Origin: Actinomycetes bacterium | Lineage (GTDB): Bacteria; Actinomycetota; Actinomycetes; Actinomycetales; Microbacteriaceae | Reading direction: 5' to 3' | NCBI GenBank assembly: GCA_023457615.1 | Contig: JAEWKY010000241.1 | Location: 1 to 18,658 of the forward strand | DNA: 18,658 nt | In this document: positions 5,623 to 13,620 of the stretch, piece by piece | How positions within the stretch are numbered: position 1 is the first letter of the stretch | Layout of the letters: the number at the start of each line of letters is the position of its first letter | The notes under the pieces: model-generated | Told to the model about the DNA's origin: nothing | Database searches by the model: none | Seen by the model: the letters and a program-made list of their open reading frames with translations, nothing else | Program-made: the position numbers and the translations under genes

Positions 5623-7410
5623 GTGGCCACCAAGTCGTCGACGCCCGCCCGGAAGGCCGCGCGCTCGCTCGCCTGGCTCGGAGCGATCATCGCCGTGCTC
5701 GCCGCCATCGTCGGCGGCACGATGCTGTGGGGCGGGTCCAACGGACTCCCGAAGCTGGCCCTCGACCTCGAGGGCGGCACGCAGATCATCCTCGAGCCAA
5801 GGATCGCCGAGGGTCAGTCGCAGGTCACGCAGGAGCAGCTCGACCAGGCGGTCGCCATCATCCGCCAGCGCGTCGACGCCACCGGTGTCGCGGAGGCGGA
5901 GATCTCCACGCTCGGCAACAACATCGTCGTCGCCATCCCGGGTGAGCCCGACCAGGCGACGCTCGACCGGCTCCAGGCCTCGGCGAAGCTCGAGTTCCGC
6001 GCGGTGCTGCTGGCCGACCTGCCCTCGAACACCTCGGTCGACGACGGCACCGAGGAGGGCGCGGAGGACGACGCGGGCGACGACGGCGCGACGCCCGACC
6101 CGACCGACTCGGCCTCGCCGGACCCCGAGACCGCCGAGACGCCCGATCCGGCCGCGACCCCGAGCGCCACGCCGACCGACGGCAGCGACATCGCGTGGAT
6201 CACGCCCGAGCTGCAGGAGGAGTTCGACACGTTCGACTGCTCGACGCTCACCACCGCCACGACCAACGCGGCCGACCCGACGAAGCCGCTCGTGACGTGC
6301 GAGGCCGACCTCTCGATCAAGTACCTGCTCGGGCCGGTCGAGGTCGACGGCTCGACGATCAGCGACGCGTCGGCGGGCATCCAGCGCGGCGCGAACGGCG
6401 CCGCCACCAACCAGTGGGCGGTCTACCCGGTCTTCAACGACGAGGGCACCGAGGCGTTCGGCGACGTCACGACGCGGCTCGTCTCGCTCGACGGCGTGCG
6501 CAACCAGTTCGCGATCGTGCTCGACGGCAAGGTCATCTCGGCGCCGACGACGAACGCGGCGATCACGAACGGTAAGCCCGAGATCAGCGGCTCGTTCTCG
6601 CAGGAGTCGGCCCAGACCCTCGCCAACCAGCTCAAGTTCGGCGCGCTCCCGATCAGCTTCGGCGTGCAGAGCCGCGACACGATCTCGTCGACCCTCGGCG
6701 AGAGCCAGCTCGCGAGCGGCCTCATCGCCGGCGGCATCGGCCTCCTGCTGGTCGTGATCTACTCGTTCTTCCAGTACCGGCTGCTCGCGACCGTGACGAT
6801 CGCCTCGCTCGTCGTGGCGGCGATCATCACCTATCTGACGATCACGATCATGGCCTGGGGCCGGCTCGACTACCGGCTGTCGCTCGCGGGAGTCGCGGGC
6901 CTCATCGTCGCCATCGGATTCACCGTCGACTCGTTCATCGTCTACTTCGAACGCATCCGCGACGAGCTGCGCGACGGTCGGGGTCTGACCGGCGCCGTCG
7001 AGGCGGGTTGGAAGCGCGCGCTGCGCACGATCTACGCGGCGAAGGGCGTCACGCTGCTCTCGGCGATCGTGCTCTACATCGTCGCCGTCGGCAACGTCCG
7101 CGGCTTCGCCTTCACCCTCGGCATCACCGTCATCATCGACGTGCTCGTGGTCGTGCTGTTCACGCACCCGATGCTGCAGCTGCTCGCCACGACGAGGTTC
7201 TTCTCCTCCGGGCATCCGCTCAGCGGTCTCGATCCGCAGGCCCTCGGCGCGGTGTATCGCGGCCGGGCCGAGTTCCGGGTCTCGAACGAGGCGCGCCGCG
7301 GCGGCGCGAACCGCGAGGCGGAGCGACGCCAGACCATCGCCGAGCGCAAGGCGGCCGACGCCGTCCCGACGAGCGCTCCGTCGTCCTCGGACTCCAAGGG
7401 GAAGAAGTAA
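5623..7410 (+). CDS. secD: SecD, protein translocase subunit
   Basis: SecD works with SecF as an RND-type, proton-driven helper that pulls exported proteins through SecYEG. The 595-aa product has one N-terminal membrane segment (about 15-37), the motif LALDLEGGTQIIL (45-57), a large extracytoplasmic region to about 360, then five membrane segments to about 517 including the RND-type GVAGLIVAIGFTVDSFIVYFERIRDEL (423-449). A basic cytoplasmic tail follows (530-595). An Asp/Glu/Pro/Thr-rich low-complexity stretch at about 135-188 splits the P1 region and is absent from E. coli SecD; such inserts are common in actinobacteria. The GTG start is preceded by AGAGG (5615-5619) with a short 3-nt spacer. 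The stop TAA shares its last base with the secF ATG. Confidence 0.96.
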   Translation: MATKSSTPARKAARSLAWLGAIIAVLAAIVGGTMLWGGSNGLPKLALDLEGGTQIILEPRIAEGQSQVTQEQLDQAVAIIRQRVDATGVAEAEISTLGNNIVVAIPGEPDQATLDRLQASAKLEFRAVLLADLPSNTSVDDGTEEGAEDDAGDDGATPDPTDSASPDPETAETPDPAATPSATPTDGSDIAWITPELQEEFDTFDCSTLTTATTNAADPTKPLVTCEADLSIKYLLGPVEVDGSTISDASAGIQRGANGAATNQWAVYPVFNDEGTEAFGDVTTRLVSLDGVRNQFAIVLDGKVISAPTTNAAITNGKPEISGSFSQESAQTLANQLKFGALPISFGVQSRDTISSTLGESQLASGLIAGGIGLLLVVIYSFFQYRLLATVTIASLVVAAIITYLTITIMAWGRLDYRLSLAGVAGLIVAIGFTVDSFIVYFERIRDELRDGRGLTGAVEAGWKRALRTIYAAKGVTLLSAIVLYIVAVGNVRGFAFTLGITVIIDVLVVVLFTHPMLQLLATTRFFSSGHPLSGLDPQALGAVYRGRAEFRVSNEARRGGANREAERRQTIAERKAADAVPTSAPSSSDSKGKK

Positions 7411-8432
7411 TGGCCAGCGGCCTGACGCGCTTCGGCAACGACCTCTACACGGGGGAGCGGTCGGTTCCGTTCATCCGCCTGCGCACGATCTGGCTCTCGA
7501 TCGCGGCGGCGCTCATGCTCGTCGCGATCGCGGTGCCCTTCGTGCGGGGCGCCGGCGACTTCGGCTCGGGCTTCAACTTCGGCATCGAGTTCCGCGGCGG
7601 CTCGCAGTTCCAGGTCGCCGAGGCGACGGTGGGCGACGGCGGCCAGCCGGACTCGACGCTCGCCGAGGACGCCGTGCACTCGGTGGTGCCGGAGGCCGTG
7701 GTGCGCGTGAGCATCGTCGGCGACGACGGCGTGCGGGTGCAGACCGACCAGCTCACCGACGAGGAGACGCGCGAGGTCGCCGCCGAGCTCGGCGACGCGT
7801 ACGAGTCGGACTCGGTCACCTCGTCGTTCATCGGGCCGACGTGGGGCGCGGACATCACCCGCCAGGCCCTCATCGGCCTCGGTGTCTTCCTCGCGCTCGC
7901 GCTCGTCATGATGGCGATCTACTTCCGCACCTGGAAGATGTCGCTCGCCGCGATCCTCTCCCTGTTCCACGACCTCGTCATCACGGTCGGCGTCTACGCC
8001 GCGACCGGCTTCGAGATCACCCCGGCCGCCGTCATCGGCTTCCTCACGATCCTCGGCTTCTCGCTCTACGACACGGTCGTCGTGTTCGACAAGATCCGCG
8101 AGAACACGTCCGAGATGGGCGACGACTCGTCGCGCACCTTCGGCGAGACGGTCAACCTCGCGGTCAACCAGACCCTCGTGCGCTCGATCAACACGGGCGT
8201 CGTGGCGGCGCTGCCGGTCGCGGCGATCCTCTTCATCGGATCGTTCGCCCTCGGCGCCGACACGCTCCGCGACATCTCGCTCGCCCTGCTGGTCGGAACG
8301 CTCATCGGCACCTACTCGACCCCGTTCGTCGCGGCGCCGCTCTACGTGCTGTTCCGCGAGCGCGAGGAGAGGATCGCCCGTCGCGACAAGCGCGTGCTCG
8401 AGGCGCGGGAGAAGCAGGCTGTCGCGGTCTAG
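7410..8432 (+). CDS. secF: SecF, protein translocase subunit
   Basis: SecF is the partner of SecD in the SecDF complex. The 340-aa product has a first membrane segment at about 26-46, the motif FNFGIEFRGGSQFQV (55-69), an extracytoplasmic P4 domain of about 100 residues, and five further membrane segments from about 150 to 314. These include LSLFHDLVITVGVY (184-196) and the diagnostic LTILGFSLYDTVVVFDKIREN (212-232). The tail is short and charged. The frame is open far upstream, but the ATG at 7410 is chosen because it overlaps the secD stop as TAATG, follows AAGGGG (7396-7401) by 8 nt, and gives the normal N-terminus. Translation is probably coupled to secD. Confidence 0.96.
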   Translation: MASGLTRFGNDLYTGERSVPFIRLRTIWLSIAAALMLVAIAVPFVRGAGDFGSGFNFGIEFRGGSQFQVAEATVGDGGQPDSTLAEDAVHSVVPEAVVRVSIVGDDGVRVQTDQLTDEETREVAAELGDAYESDSVTSSFIGPTWGADITRQALIGLGVFLALALVMMAIYFRTWKMSLAAILSLFHDLVITVGVYAATGFEITPAAVIGFLTILGFSLYDTVVVFDKIRENTSEMGDDSSRTFGETVNLAVNQTLVRSINTGVVAALPVAAILFIGSFALGADTLRDISLALLVGTLIGTYSTPFVAAPLYVLFREREERIARRDKRVLEAREKQAVAV

Positions 8433-8469
8433 CGTCTCCGTGCGGTCAGCGGGCACGCGTCTCGAAACC

Positions 8470-8475
8470 TAGAAT
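8470..8475 (+). promoter_or_regulatory. -10 box TAGAAT, leaderless promoter of relA
   Basis: TAGAAT is followed by 6 nt (CACTCC) and the ATG of relA at 8482. No ribosome-binding site is present, so the stringent-response gene is predicted to be read from a leaderless mRNA. It lies in the 49-nt gap after secF, giving relA its own promoter. Confidence 0.6.
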
Positions 8476-8481
8476 CACTCC

Positions 8482-10740
8482 ATGACGGAGACGCAGGCGC
8501 CGGGTTCCACGGCATCCCTGCGCCAGATCCTGCCGCGGCTGTTCTCGCGCGCGCAGCCGAGCGGCGCCGTCGACCGGCTGCTCAAGACGGTGCGCACGCA
8601 CCATCCGAAGGCGGATGTCGCGCTCATCGAGCGCGCGTACGCCGCGGCCGAGCGCGCGCACCGCGGCCAGAAGCGCAAGAGCGGCGAGCCGTACATCACG
8701 CATCCGGTCGCGGTCGCACAGATCCTCGCCGACCTCGGCATCGGCCCCAAGACTCTCGCCGCGGCCCTGCTGCACGACACGGTCGAGGACACCGACTACA
8801 CGCTCGACCTCGTGCGCGCCGACTTCGGCGACGAGATCGCGATGCTCGTCGACGGGGTGACGAAGCTCGACAAGCTCAAGTACGGCGACTCCGCGCAGGC
8901 CGAGACGGTGCGCAAGATGGTCGTCGCGATGAGCAAGGACATCCGCGTGCTCGTCATCAAGCTCGCCGACCGCCTGCACAACGCGCGGACGTGGGGCTTC
9001 GTGCCGGAGGAGTCGGCGAAGCGCAAGGCGCAGGAGACCCTCGAGATCTACGCGCCGCTCGCGCATCGGCTGGGCATCCAGACCATCAAGTGGGAGCTCG
9101 AGGATCTCTCCTTCGCGGTGCTGCATCCGAAGCTCTACGTCGAGATCGAGAGCCTCGTGCGCGACCGCACGCCGCAGCGCGAGCAGTTCGTGCAGAACGT
9201 CATCGACGCGGTCAACGACGACCTCAAGGCGGGCAAGATCAAGGGCCAGGTCGTCGGCAGGCCGAAGCAGTACTACTCGATCTACCAGAAGATGGTGCTG
9301 CGCGGCCGCGACTTCACGGAGATCTACGACCTCGTCGGCATCCGCGTGCTCGTGAACAACATCCGCGACTGCTACGGCGTGCTCGGCGCGATCCACGCGC
9401 GCTGGAACCCCGTGCCGGGCCGCTTCAAGGACTACATCGCGACGCCGAAGTTCAACCTCTACCAGTCGCTGCACACGACGGTCATCGGGCCCCAGGGCCG
9501 CCCCGTCGAGATCCAGATCCGCACGCACGAGATGCACCAGCGCGCCGAGTTCGGCGTCGCGGCACACTGGAAGTACAAGGAGCGCCTCAAGGCCGGCCGC
9601 GGCGAGGAGGACTCGCGCACGACCGACACCGAGATGGCCTGGCTCGCCCACATCAGCGACTGGCAGGCCGAGACCGAGGACGCGGGCGAGTTCCTCGACA
9701 ACCTCCGCTTCGAGATCGGCGCGAAGGAGGTCTACGTCTTCACGCCGCAGGGCAAGGTGATCGGCCTGCCCGCCGGGGCGACCCCGGTCGACTTCGCCTA
9801 CGCGGTGCACACCGAGGTGGGCCACCGCACGATGGGCTCCAAGGTCAACGGGCGCCTCATCCCGCTCGAGACGGTGCTCTCCTCGGGCGACGTGGTCGAG
9901 GTCTTCACCTCGAAGAACCCCGACGCCGGACCCAGTCAGGACTGGCTCAACTTCGTCAAGAGCCCCCGCGCGCGCAACAAGATCCGCGGCTGGTTCACGA
10001 AGGAGCGCCGCGAGGAGGCGATCGAGCACGGCAAGGATGCGATCGCCCGCGCGATGCGCAAGCAGAACCTGCCGCTGCAGAAGCTCATGAGCTCCGACGT
10101 CTTCGCCGAGGTCGCCGCGGGCATGCGCTACGACGGCGTCGAGGCGCTGTACGCCGCCGTCGGCGAGGGGCACGTCTCGACCCAGTCGGTGCTCGAGAAG
10201 GTCGTCGCCGCGGTGCAGTCCGAGGCGGAGGCCGACGAGGCCGAGGTGCCGTTCGTCCCCAAGGGCCGGGCCCGCCAGCTCAAGTCGAGCGACTCGGGCG
10301 TGCTCGTGCGCGGGGCGCCCGACATCCTCGTCAAGCTCGCGAAGTGCTGCACGCCGGTGCCGGGCGACTCGATCGTCGGCTTCGTGACGCGCGGATCGGG
10401 CGTCTCGGTGCATCGCCACGACTGCAAGAACGTCGGCACGCTCGAGGCCGAGCGCGAGCGGATGATCGAGGTCGAGTGGGCGCCGACCTCGTCGAGCGTC
10501 TTCCTCGTGCAGATCCAGGTGGAGGCCCTCGACCGCGCCGGGCTGCTCTCGGACATCACGCGGGTGCTCTCCGAGAACCACGTGAACATCCTGTCGGCGT
10601 CGGTGTCGACCTCGAGCGACCGTCTCGCCCTGTCGCGCTACGTCTTCGAGATGGGCGACACCGTGCATCTCGACCGGCTGCTCAACGCGGTGCGCCGCAT
10701 CGACGCCGTCTACGACGTCTACCGCGTCTCGACCGCCTGA
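8482..10740 (+). CDS. relA: Bifunctional (p)ppGpp synthetase/hydrolase (Rel)
   Basis: Rel makes (p)ppGpp from ATP and GDP/GTP on starved ribosomes and degrades it otherwise. The 752-aa product has the HD hydrolase domain (about 55-195) with His74, His98-Asp99 in LLHDTVEDT, and Asp163/Asn167 in LADRLHNART, so hydrolase residues are intact. The synthetase domain (about 250-365) carries GRPKQYYSIYQKM, EIYDLVGIRVLV and RFKDYIATPKFNLYQSLHTTV. The R-x-K-D at 314-317 is the charge signature of bifunctional Rel enzymes, unlike the ExDD of monofunctional RelA. Next come the TGS domain (about 415-475), a helical/zinc-finger-like part with CC (622-623) and HRHDC (644-648), and a C-terminal ACT domain (about 673-750). 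Its last 22 nt overlap the convergent gene on the - strand. Confidence 0.97.
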   Translation: MTETQAPGSTASLRQILPRLFSRAQPSGAVDRLLKTVRTHHPKADVALIERAYAAAERAHRGQKRKSGEPYITHPVAVAQILADLGIGPKTLAAALLHDTVEDTDYTLDLVRADFGDEIAMLVDGVTKLDKLKYGDSAQAETVRKMVVAMSKDIRVLVIKLADRLHNARTWGFVPEESAKRKAQETLEIYAPLAHRLGIQTIKWELEDLSFAVLHPKLYVEIESLVRDRTPQREQFVQNVIDAVNDDLKAGKIKGQVVGRPKQYYSIYQKMVLRGRDFTEIYDLVGIRVLVNNIRDCYGVLGAIHARWNPVPGRFKDYIATPKFNLYQSLHTTVIGPQGRPVEIQIRTHEMHQRAEFGVAAHWKYKERLKAGRGEEDSRTTDTEMAWLAHISDWQAETEDAGEFLDNLRFEIGAKEVYVFTPQGKVIGLPAGATPVDFAYAVHTEVGHRTMGSKVNGRLIPLETVLSSGDVVEVFTSKNPDAGPSQDWLNFVKSPRARNKIRGWFTKERREEAIEHGKDAIARAMRKQNLPLQKLMSSDVFAEVAAGMRYDGVEALYAAVGEGHVSTQSVLEKVVAAVQSEAEADEAEVPFVPKGRARQLKSSDSGVLVRGAPDILVKLAKCCTPVPGDSIVGFVTRGSGVSVHRHDCKNVGTLEAERERMIEVEWAPTSSSVFLVQIQVEALDRAGLLSDITRVLSENHVNILSASVSTSSDRLALSRYVFEMGDTVHLDRLLNAVRRIDAVYDVYRVSTA

Positions 10741-11297
10741 CCCTCGCCGGCCCCCGGGTCCCCCAGAGCTCGCGCCAGGCGCTCGGCGGCCCTCCGCTTG
10801 GCGGGGATGCCCGCGCGTCGGGCGAGGTCGGCGCGGCAGTCCGCGAGGTCGAACCCGGCGAGGCCGGCGAGCCTCCTGACGGCGTCGGCCGCCGCGGCGT
10901 CGAACGCGGGCATCCTCGCGAGGTCGATCGCGGTGCGCAGCGGAGTCGTGACCCGCGCGGAGCCGAGGTGCGCGACGTCACCGTCGGCGTAGACGATCTC
11001 GCGCACGCTCATCCGGCGGTCGGGGGCCAGCCGGGTGCGCGCCTCGGGGGTCACCGCGAAGGCGGGGCGGGCGGGAGCCTCGGCCGCGCCCCAGATCCAC
11101 GCGGCCGTGCCGAGCTCGGCGATGAACCGGCGCGACCGGTCGCCGAGCACCGCGAGCGCGCGATGTCGCGGGCTCTCGAGCTCGCCGATGAGGCAGTACG
11201 CGTCGGCGAGCTCGTACACGTCGCCGTCGAGGCGCGCCGCCTGCAGCTCCGCCCAGGTCAGGTCGCCGGGGGAGAGCACGGAGGCGAGGGTGGACAC
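10719..11297 (-). CDS. AbiEi-antitoxin-like hypothetical protein
   Basis: The product is about 192 aa. The opening STLASVLSPGDLTWAELQAARLDGDVYELADAY resembles the N-terminal winged-helix part of actinobacterial AbiEi-like (type IV antitoxin-like) proteins. The motif SARVTTPLRTAIDLARM matches the V-T-(S/T)-P-x-R-T-x-(I/V)-D-L-A signature shared by these and DUF559-associated proteins. No toxin partner (AbiEii nucleotidyltransferase) is adjacent, and no nuclease domain is fused, so an antitoxin role is doubtful. Such orphan genes are common near housekeeping loci in Microbacteriaceae. The GTG at 11297 is preferred: a CAGGGT box lies 7 nt before it. An ATG at 11327 would add ten residues (MPRSPGRVGR). 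The TAG stop lies inside relA, a 22-nt tail-to-tail overlap. Confidence 0.65.
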   Translation of the reverse strand: MSTLASVLSPGDLTWAELQAARLDGDVYELADAYCLIGELESPRHRALAVLGDRSRRFIAELGTAAWIWGAAEAPARPAFAVTPEARTRLAPDRRMSVREIVYADGDVAHLGSARVTTPLRTAIDLARMPAFDAAAADAVRRLAGLAGFDLADCRADLARRAGIPAKRRAAERLARALGDPGAGEGQAVETR

Positions 11298-11339
11298 GCG
11301 ACCCACCCTGCCGGGCGACCGCGGCATCCGGAGCCGTCC

Positions 11340-11365
11340 GGGCGCGATCGGTGCAGGACGCGCCC
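11340..11365 (-). terminator. Hairpin after the DUF349 gene, possible terminator
   Basis: GGGCGCG (11340-11346) pairs perfectly with CGCGCCC (11359-11365) around a 12-nt loop, 18 nt beyond the DUF349 stop on the - strand. No U-run follows, which is usual for high-GC actinobacterial hairpin terminators but leaves the function uncertain. The next gene has its own possible promoter just downstream. Confidence 0.4.
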
Positions 11366-11383
11366 TGTGGAGAGCGGGGAGGC

Positions 11384-12610
11384 TCAGCCGCCGAGGGCGT
11401 CGAGCCAGCCGCGGCGCGCATCGAGAGCCGCCTCCGCCTCGCGGACCTTGCGTGTGTCGCCCGCCGCCTTCGCCGCCGCGAGCTCGCGCTCGAGCTTCTC
11501 GATCGCGTCGGAGAGCTGCGCCCCGAATCCGCTCGACCGCGCGACCTTCTCCGGGTCGGTGCGGTTCCAGTGGTCGTCGTCGAGCTTCTTGACCGCGGCC
11601 TCGACCTTGCGCAGGCGGTCCTCGACGGAGCGGAGCGCGTCGCGCGGCACCTTGCCGATCGCGTCCCAGCGACGCTGGATGCCCGTGAGGGTGCGCTTCG
11701 CCGACTCGCGGTCGGTCTCGGTCAGCAGCTTCTCGGCCTCCTCCAGGAGCGCGAGCTTCTGCTCGAGGTTGCCCGAGAACTCCTCGTTCTCACGGGCGTC
11801 CACCTCGGCCTTCGCCGCGTAGAGCGCGTCGCCCGCGGCCTTGAAGCGCGCCCAGAGGGCGTCGTCGACCTTCTTGCCCGCGCGGCCCGCGAGCTTCCAC
11901 TCGTCGAGCAGCCGGCGGTAGTCCGGGATCGCGGCCGTGCCGCGACCGACGAGCGCCTCGGCGCGCTCGGCGAGCTCCTGCTTGCGGGTGCGCGCCTCCT
12001 TGTGGGTGCTGTCGAGCTCCGCGAAGAACGACTTGCGCTGGGTCTCGAGGCTCGCCCGCGCGGCCCGGAACCTCTTCCAGAGGTCGTCGCTCGCCGACTT
12101 GGGCAGGCGGGGCCCGTCCTTCTGCGCGGTCTGCCAGCGTCCGAAGAGCTCGTCGAGCTTGGACGACACCTGCTTCCACTGCGCCTTCGCCGGGTCCTGG
12201 GCCGCGAGGGTCTCGACCTCGGCGACGAGTGCCTCCCGCTCGGCCAGCGCGGCGTCGACGAGTGCGCGCGCCTCCGCCGACTGCTTCTCGGTGAGCTCGC
12301 CGACGCTGCCGGAGAGCTTGCCGAGCCGCTCGGTGAGGGATGCCAGATCGCCGACCGCGTTCGCGCCCGACACCGCCTCGGTGAGCGACGCGATCGCCTT
12401 CGACACGTCGGCCGCCGGGGCGCCGCCGCGCACGCGCTGCTCGAGCAGCGCGACCTGGCCCTGGAGCTCGGTGAACTTGCGCTCGAAGTAGGCCAGGGCC
12501 TCCTCGGGCGTCGCGTCGGGGTAGGAGCCCACCGCGCGTTCGCCGTCGGTCTCGCGCACGTACACCGTGCCGTCGTCGCCGACTCGGCCCCAGGCCTGTT
12601 CGTTCGTCAC
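11384..12610 (-). CDS. DUF349 domain-containing helical protein
   Basis: Function not established. The 408-aa product is highly charged and almost entirely alpha-helical. After an N-terminal segment (AWGRVGDDGTVYVRETDGERAVGSYPDATPEEALAYFERK) and a coiled-coil region (about 45-135), three DUF349-type repeats are visible. They lie at about 140-205 (QWKQVSSKLDELFGRWQTA ... DDLWKRFRAAR), about 225-275 (YRRLLDEWKLAGRAGKK-VDDALWARFKAAGDALY) and about 305-350 (GIQRRWDAIGKVPRDALRSVEDRLRKVE ... DDDHWNR). The shared core is W-x6-GR/GK-x(6-12)-LW-x-RF. A long helix and a basic end follow. The GTG at 12610 is preferred over upstream in-frame codons because the protein upstream is Pro/Arg-rich noise and GAGG lies 8 nt before it. 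DUF349 genes next to rel are common in actinobacteria, but a link to the stringent response is only inference. Confidence 0.9.
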   Translation of the reverse strand: MTNEQAWGRVGDDGTVYVRETDGERAVGSYPDATPEEALAYFERKFTELQGQVALLEQRVRGGAPAADVSKAIASLTEAVSGANAVGDLASLTERLGKLSGSVGELTEKQSAEARALVDAALAEREALVAEVETLAAQDPAKAQWKQVSSKLDELFGRWQTAQKDGPRLPKSASDDLWKRFRAARASLETQRKSFFAELDSTHKEARTRKQELAERAEALVGRGTAAIPDYRRLLDEWKLAGRAGKKVDDALWARFKAAGDALYAAKAEVDARENEEFSGNLEQKLALLEEAEKLLTETDRESAKRTLTGIQRRWDAIGKVPRDALRSVEDRLRKVEAAVKKLDDDHWNRTDPEKVARSSGFGAQLSDAIEKLERELAAAKAAGDTRKVREAEAALDARRGWLDALGG

Positions 12611-12655
12611 AGGAAGTCCCTCGCTGTCGAGGCCCGCCGGGGTGGGCGGGCGTGC

Positions 12656-12692
12656 GTCCGGAAGCCTCCGTCCGGACTGGGGACTCAGCCTA
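12656..12692 (-). promoter_or_regulatory. Promoter and leader hairpin of the DUF349 gene
   Basis: On the - strand TAGGCT (12687-12692) fits a -10 box and predicts a start near 12680 and a leader of about 70 nt. Immediately downstream GTCCGGA/TCCGGAC (12671-12677 with 12656-12662) forms a 7-bp hairpin with an 8-nt loop. The 151-nt gap from the cyclophilin gene and this hexamer suggest DUF349 has its own promoter in addition to any readthrough. Confidence 0.45.
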
Positions 12693-12761
12693 TTGCACGG
12701 CTCTCGGCTCGGGGCACGGCTCCCGCGCACGGCGCCGCGGGGAGGACGGCCCGGCCCAGGG

Positions 12762-13529
12762 TCACTCGAGGGTGAAGTCGGTGATGACGACGCTCTGCAG
12801 GGGGAGCCCGCTGCCGTCCGCACCGACCGACGCCGGGTCGACGCCGCCCGCGACGAGCCCCCGCAGCTCGTCGAGGCCGGAGGTCACGGTGCCGACGATC
12901 GAGTAGCCGCCCGTCGAGCCGTCGAGCGTCGTGTCGGTGAGCACGATGAAGAACTGGTGGCCGTTGCTGTACGGGTCGGCGCCGCGTGCCATCGCGATCG
13001 AGCCGGCCGGGTAGAGCGCGTCGGCCGGCGCGTTCTCGATCGGGCCGAAGGAGTACAGCGGGTCGGGGCCGCCGACGCCGTCGACCGAGCCGCACTGCAG
13101 GAACGCGAGGTCGCCGGCGAGCCGGTGGCAGGTCTTGCCCGGGTAGTAGGTCTGACCGTAGTCCTGCACGAAGCCCGCGACGGCCTGCGGCGCGACGATG
13201 CCGTCGAGCTCGACGCCCACGACCGTCTCGTTGAACGTGAACGCCCCCGTCCACACCCGGTCCTCGGAGAGGTCGGCGTCGGGCGCGCCGACGTTCTCAC
13301 CCGCGACGGCCGTGTCGGTGGGCGCGGGGGTCGGCGTTCCCGGACCCCACGTGAAGTACGAGATCTGCGTGAAGCCCGCGAGGGCTGCGACGAGCACGAC
13401 GCCGACGACGGCGGCGATGTTGTCGCGCACGCGTCGACGGTTCTGCGTGGCGTTCAACTGCTGGCGCGCCTCGTACCGCTTGAGACGGGATGCCGCCTCC
13501 CGGGATTCGCGCTGCTGCTTCTGTGCCAC
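12762..13529 (-). CDS. Membrane-anchored cyclophilin-type peptidyl-prolyl isomerase
   Basis: The product (255 aa) has a basic cytoplasmic N-terminus (AQKQQRESREAASRLKRYEARQQ), one membrane segment at about 37-57, a Pro/Thr/Ala linker and an outside cyclophilin domain at about 95-252. Recognisable cyclophilin elements are TCHRL (133-137, the FHR position with Arg136 kept), LQCGS (145), GSIAMARG (177-183), NGHQFFIVLTDT (189-200) and YSIVGTV (209-215). The domain is divergent: Cys134 and Cys146 replace Phe and Gly and may form a disulfide. It probably catalyses or chaperones proline isomerisation of exported proteins. The GTG at 13529 follows GGAAGGG (13538-13544) by 8 nt. It is divergent from rarA with 91 bp between starts. 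Confidence 0.93.
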   Translation of the reverse strand: MAQKQQRESREAASRLKRYEARQQLNATQNRRRVRDNIAAVVGVVLVAALAGFTQISYFTWGPGTPTPAPTDTAVAGENVGAPDADLSEDRVWTGAFTFNETVVGVELDGIVAPQAVAGFVQDYGQTYYPGKTCHRLAGDLAFLQCGSVDGVGGPDPLYSFGPIENAPADALYPAGSIAMARGADPYSNGHQFFIVLTDTTLDGSTGGYSIVGTVTSGLDELRGLVAGGVDPASVGADGSGLPLQSVVITDFTLE

Positions 13530-13550
13530 GTGTCGTGCCCTTCCGTTGCC

Positions 13551-13569
13551 GCACAGAACTCTACTGTGC
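13551..13569 (-). promoter_or_regulatory. Cyclophilin-gene promoter: -10 box inside an inverted repeat
   Basis: GCACAG (13551-13556) and CTGTGC (13564-13569) form a perfect 6-bp inverted repeat around 7 nt that contain, on the - strand, the -10 box TAGAGT (13558-13563). A protein bound to the repeat would cover the -10 region, as an operator would; alternatively it is chance. The predicted leader is about 20 nt and carries the GGAAGGG ribosome site. Confidence 0.45.
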
Positions 13570-13608
13570 GCCTCGCGCCGCTCCGACCGGCGCGTCGGAC
13601 GACGCGGT

Positions 13609-13614
13609 TACGAT
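13609..13614 (+). promoter_or_regulatory. -10 box TACGAT, leaderless promoter of rarA
   Basis: TACGAT is followed by 6 nt (GGCCCG) and the GTG of rarA at 13621. No Shine-Dalgarno sequence precedes the GTG. This also supports the choice of that GTG over any of the upstream in-frame codons. Confidence 0.6.
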
Positions 13615-13620
13615 GGCCCG

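Noticed and set aside
5239..7215. Long antisense frames over secD (5239-7215), secF (7074-8456) and relA (8446-10668)
   Set aside because: They are composition artefacts opposite conserved genes, with no ribosome sites or domains.
10719..11327. ATG at 11327 as the start of the AbiEi-like gene
   Set aside because: It adds a Pro/Arg/Gly-rich MPRSPGRVGR without a ribosome site or -10 box at useful spacing, while the GTG at 11297 has a CAGGGT box 7 nt upstream. Not excluded.
8991..11822. A 943-codon + strand frame running through relA and into the - strand genes
   Set aside because: It is out of frame with relA and the translation is RRGRRP-type noise, ending antisense to the DUF349 gene.
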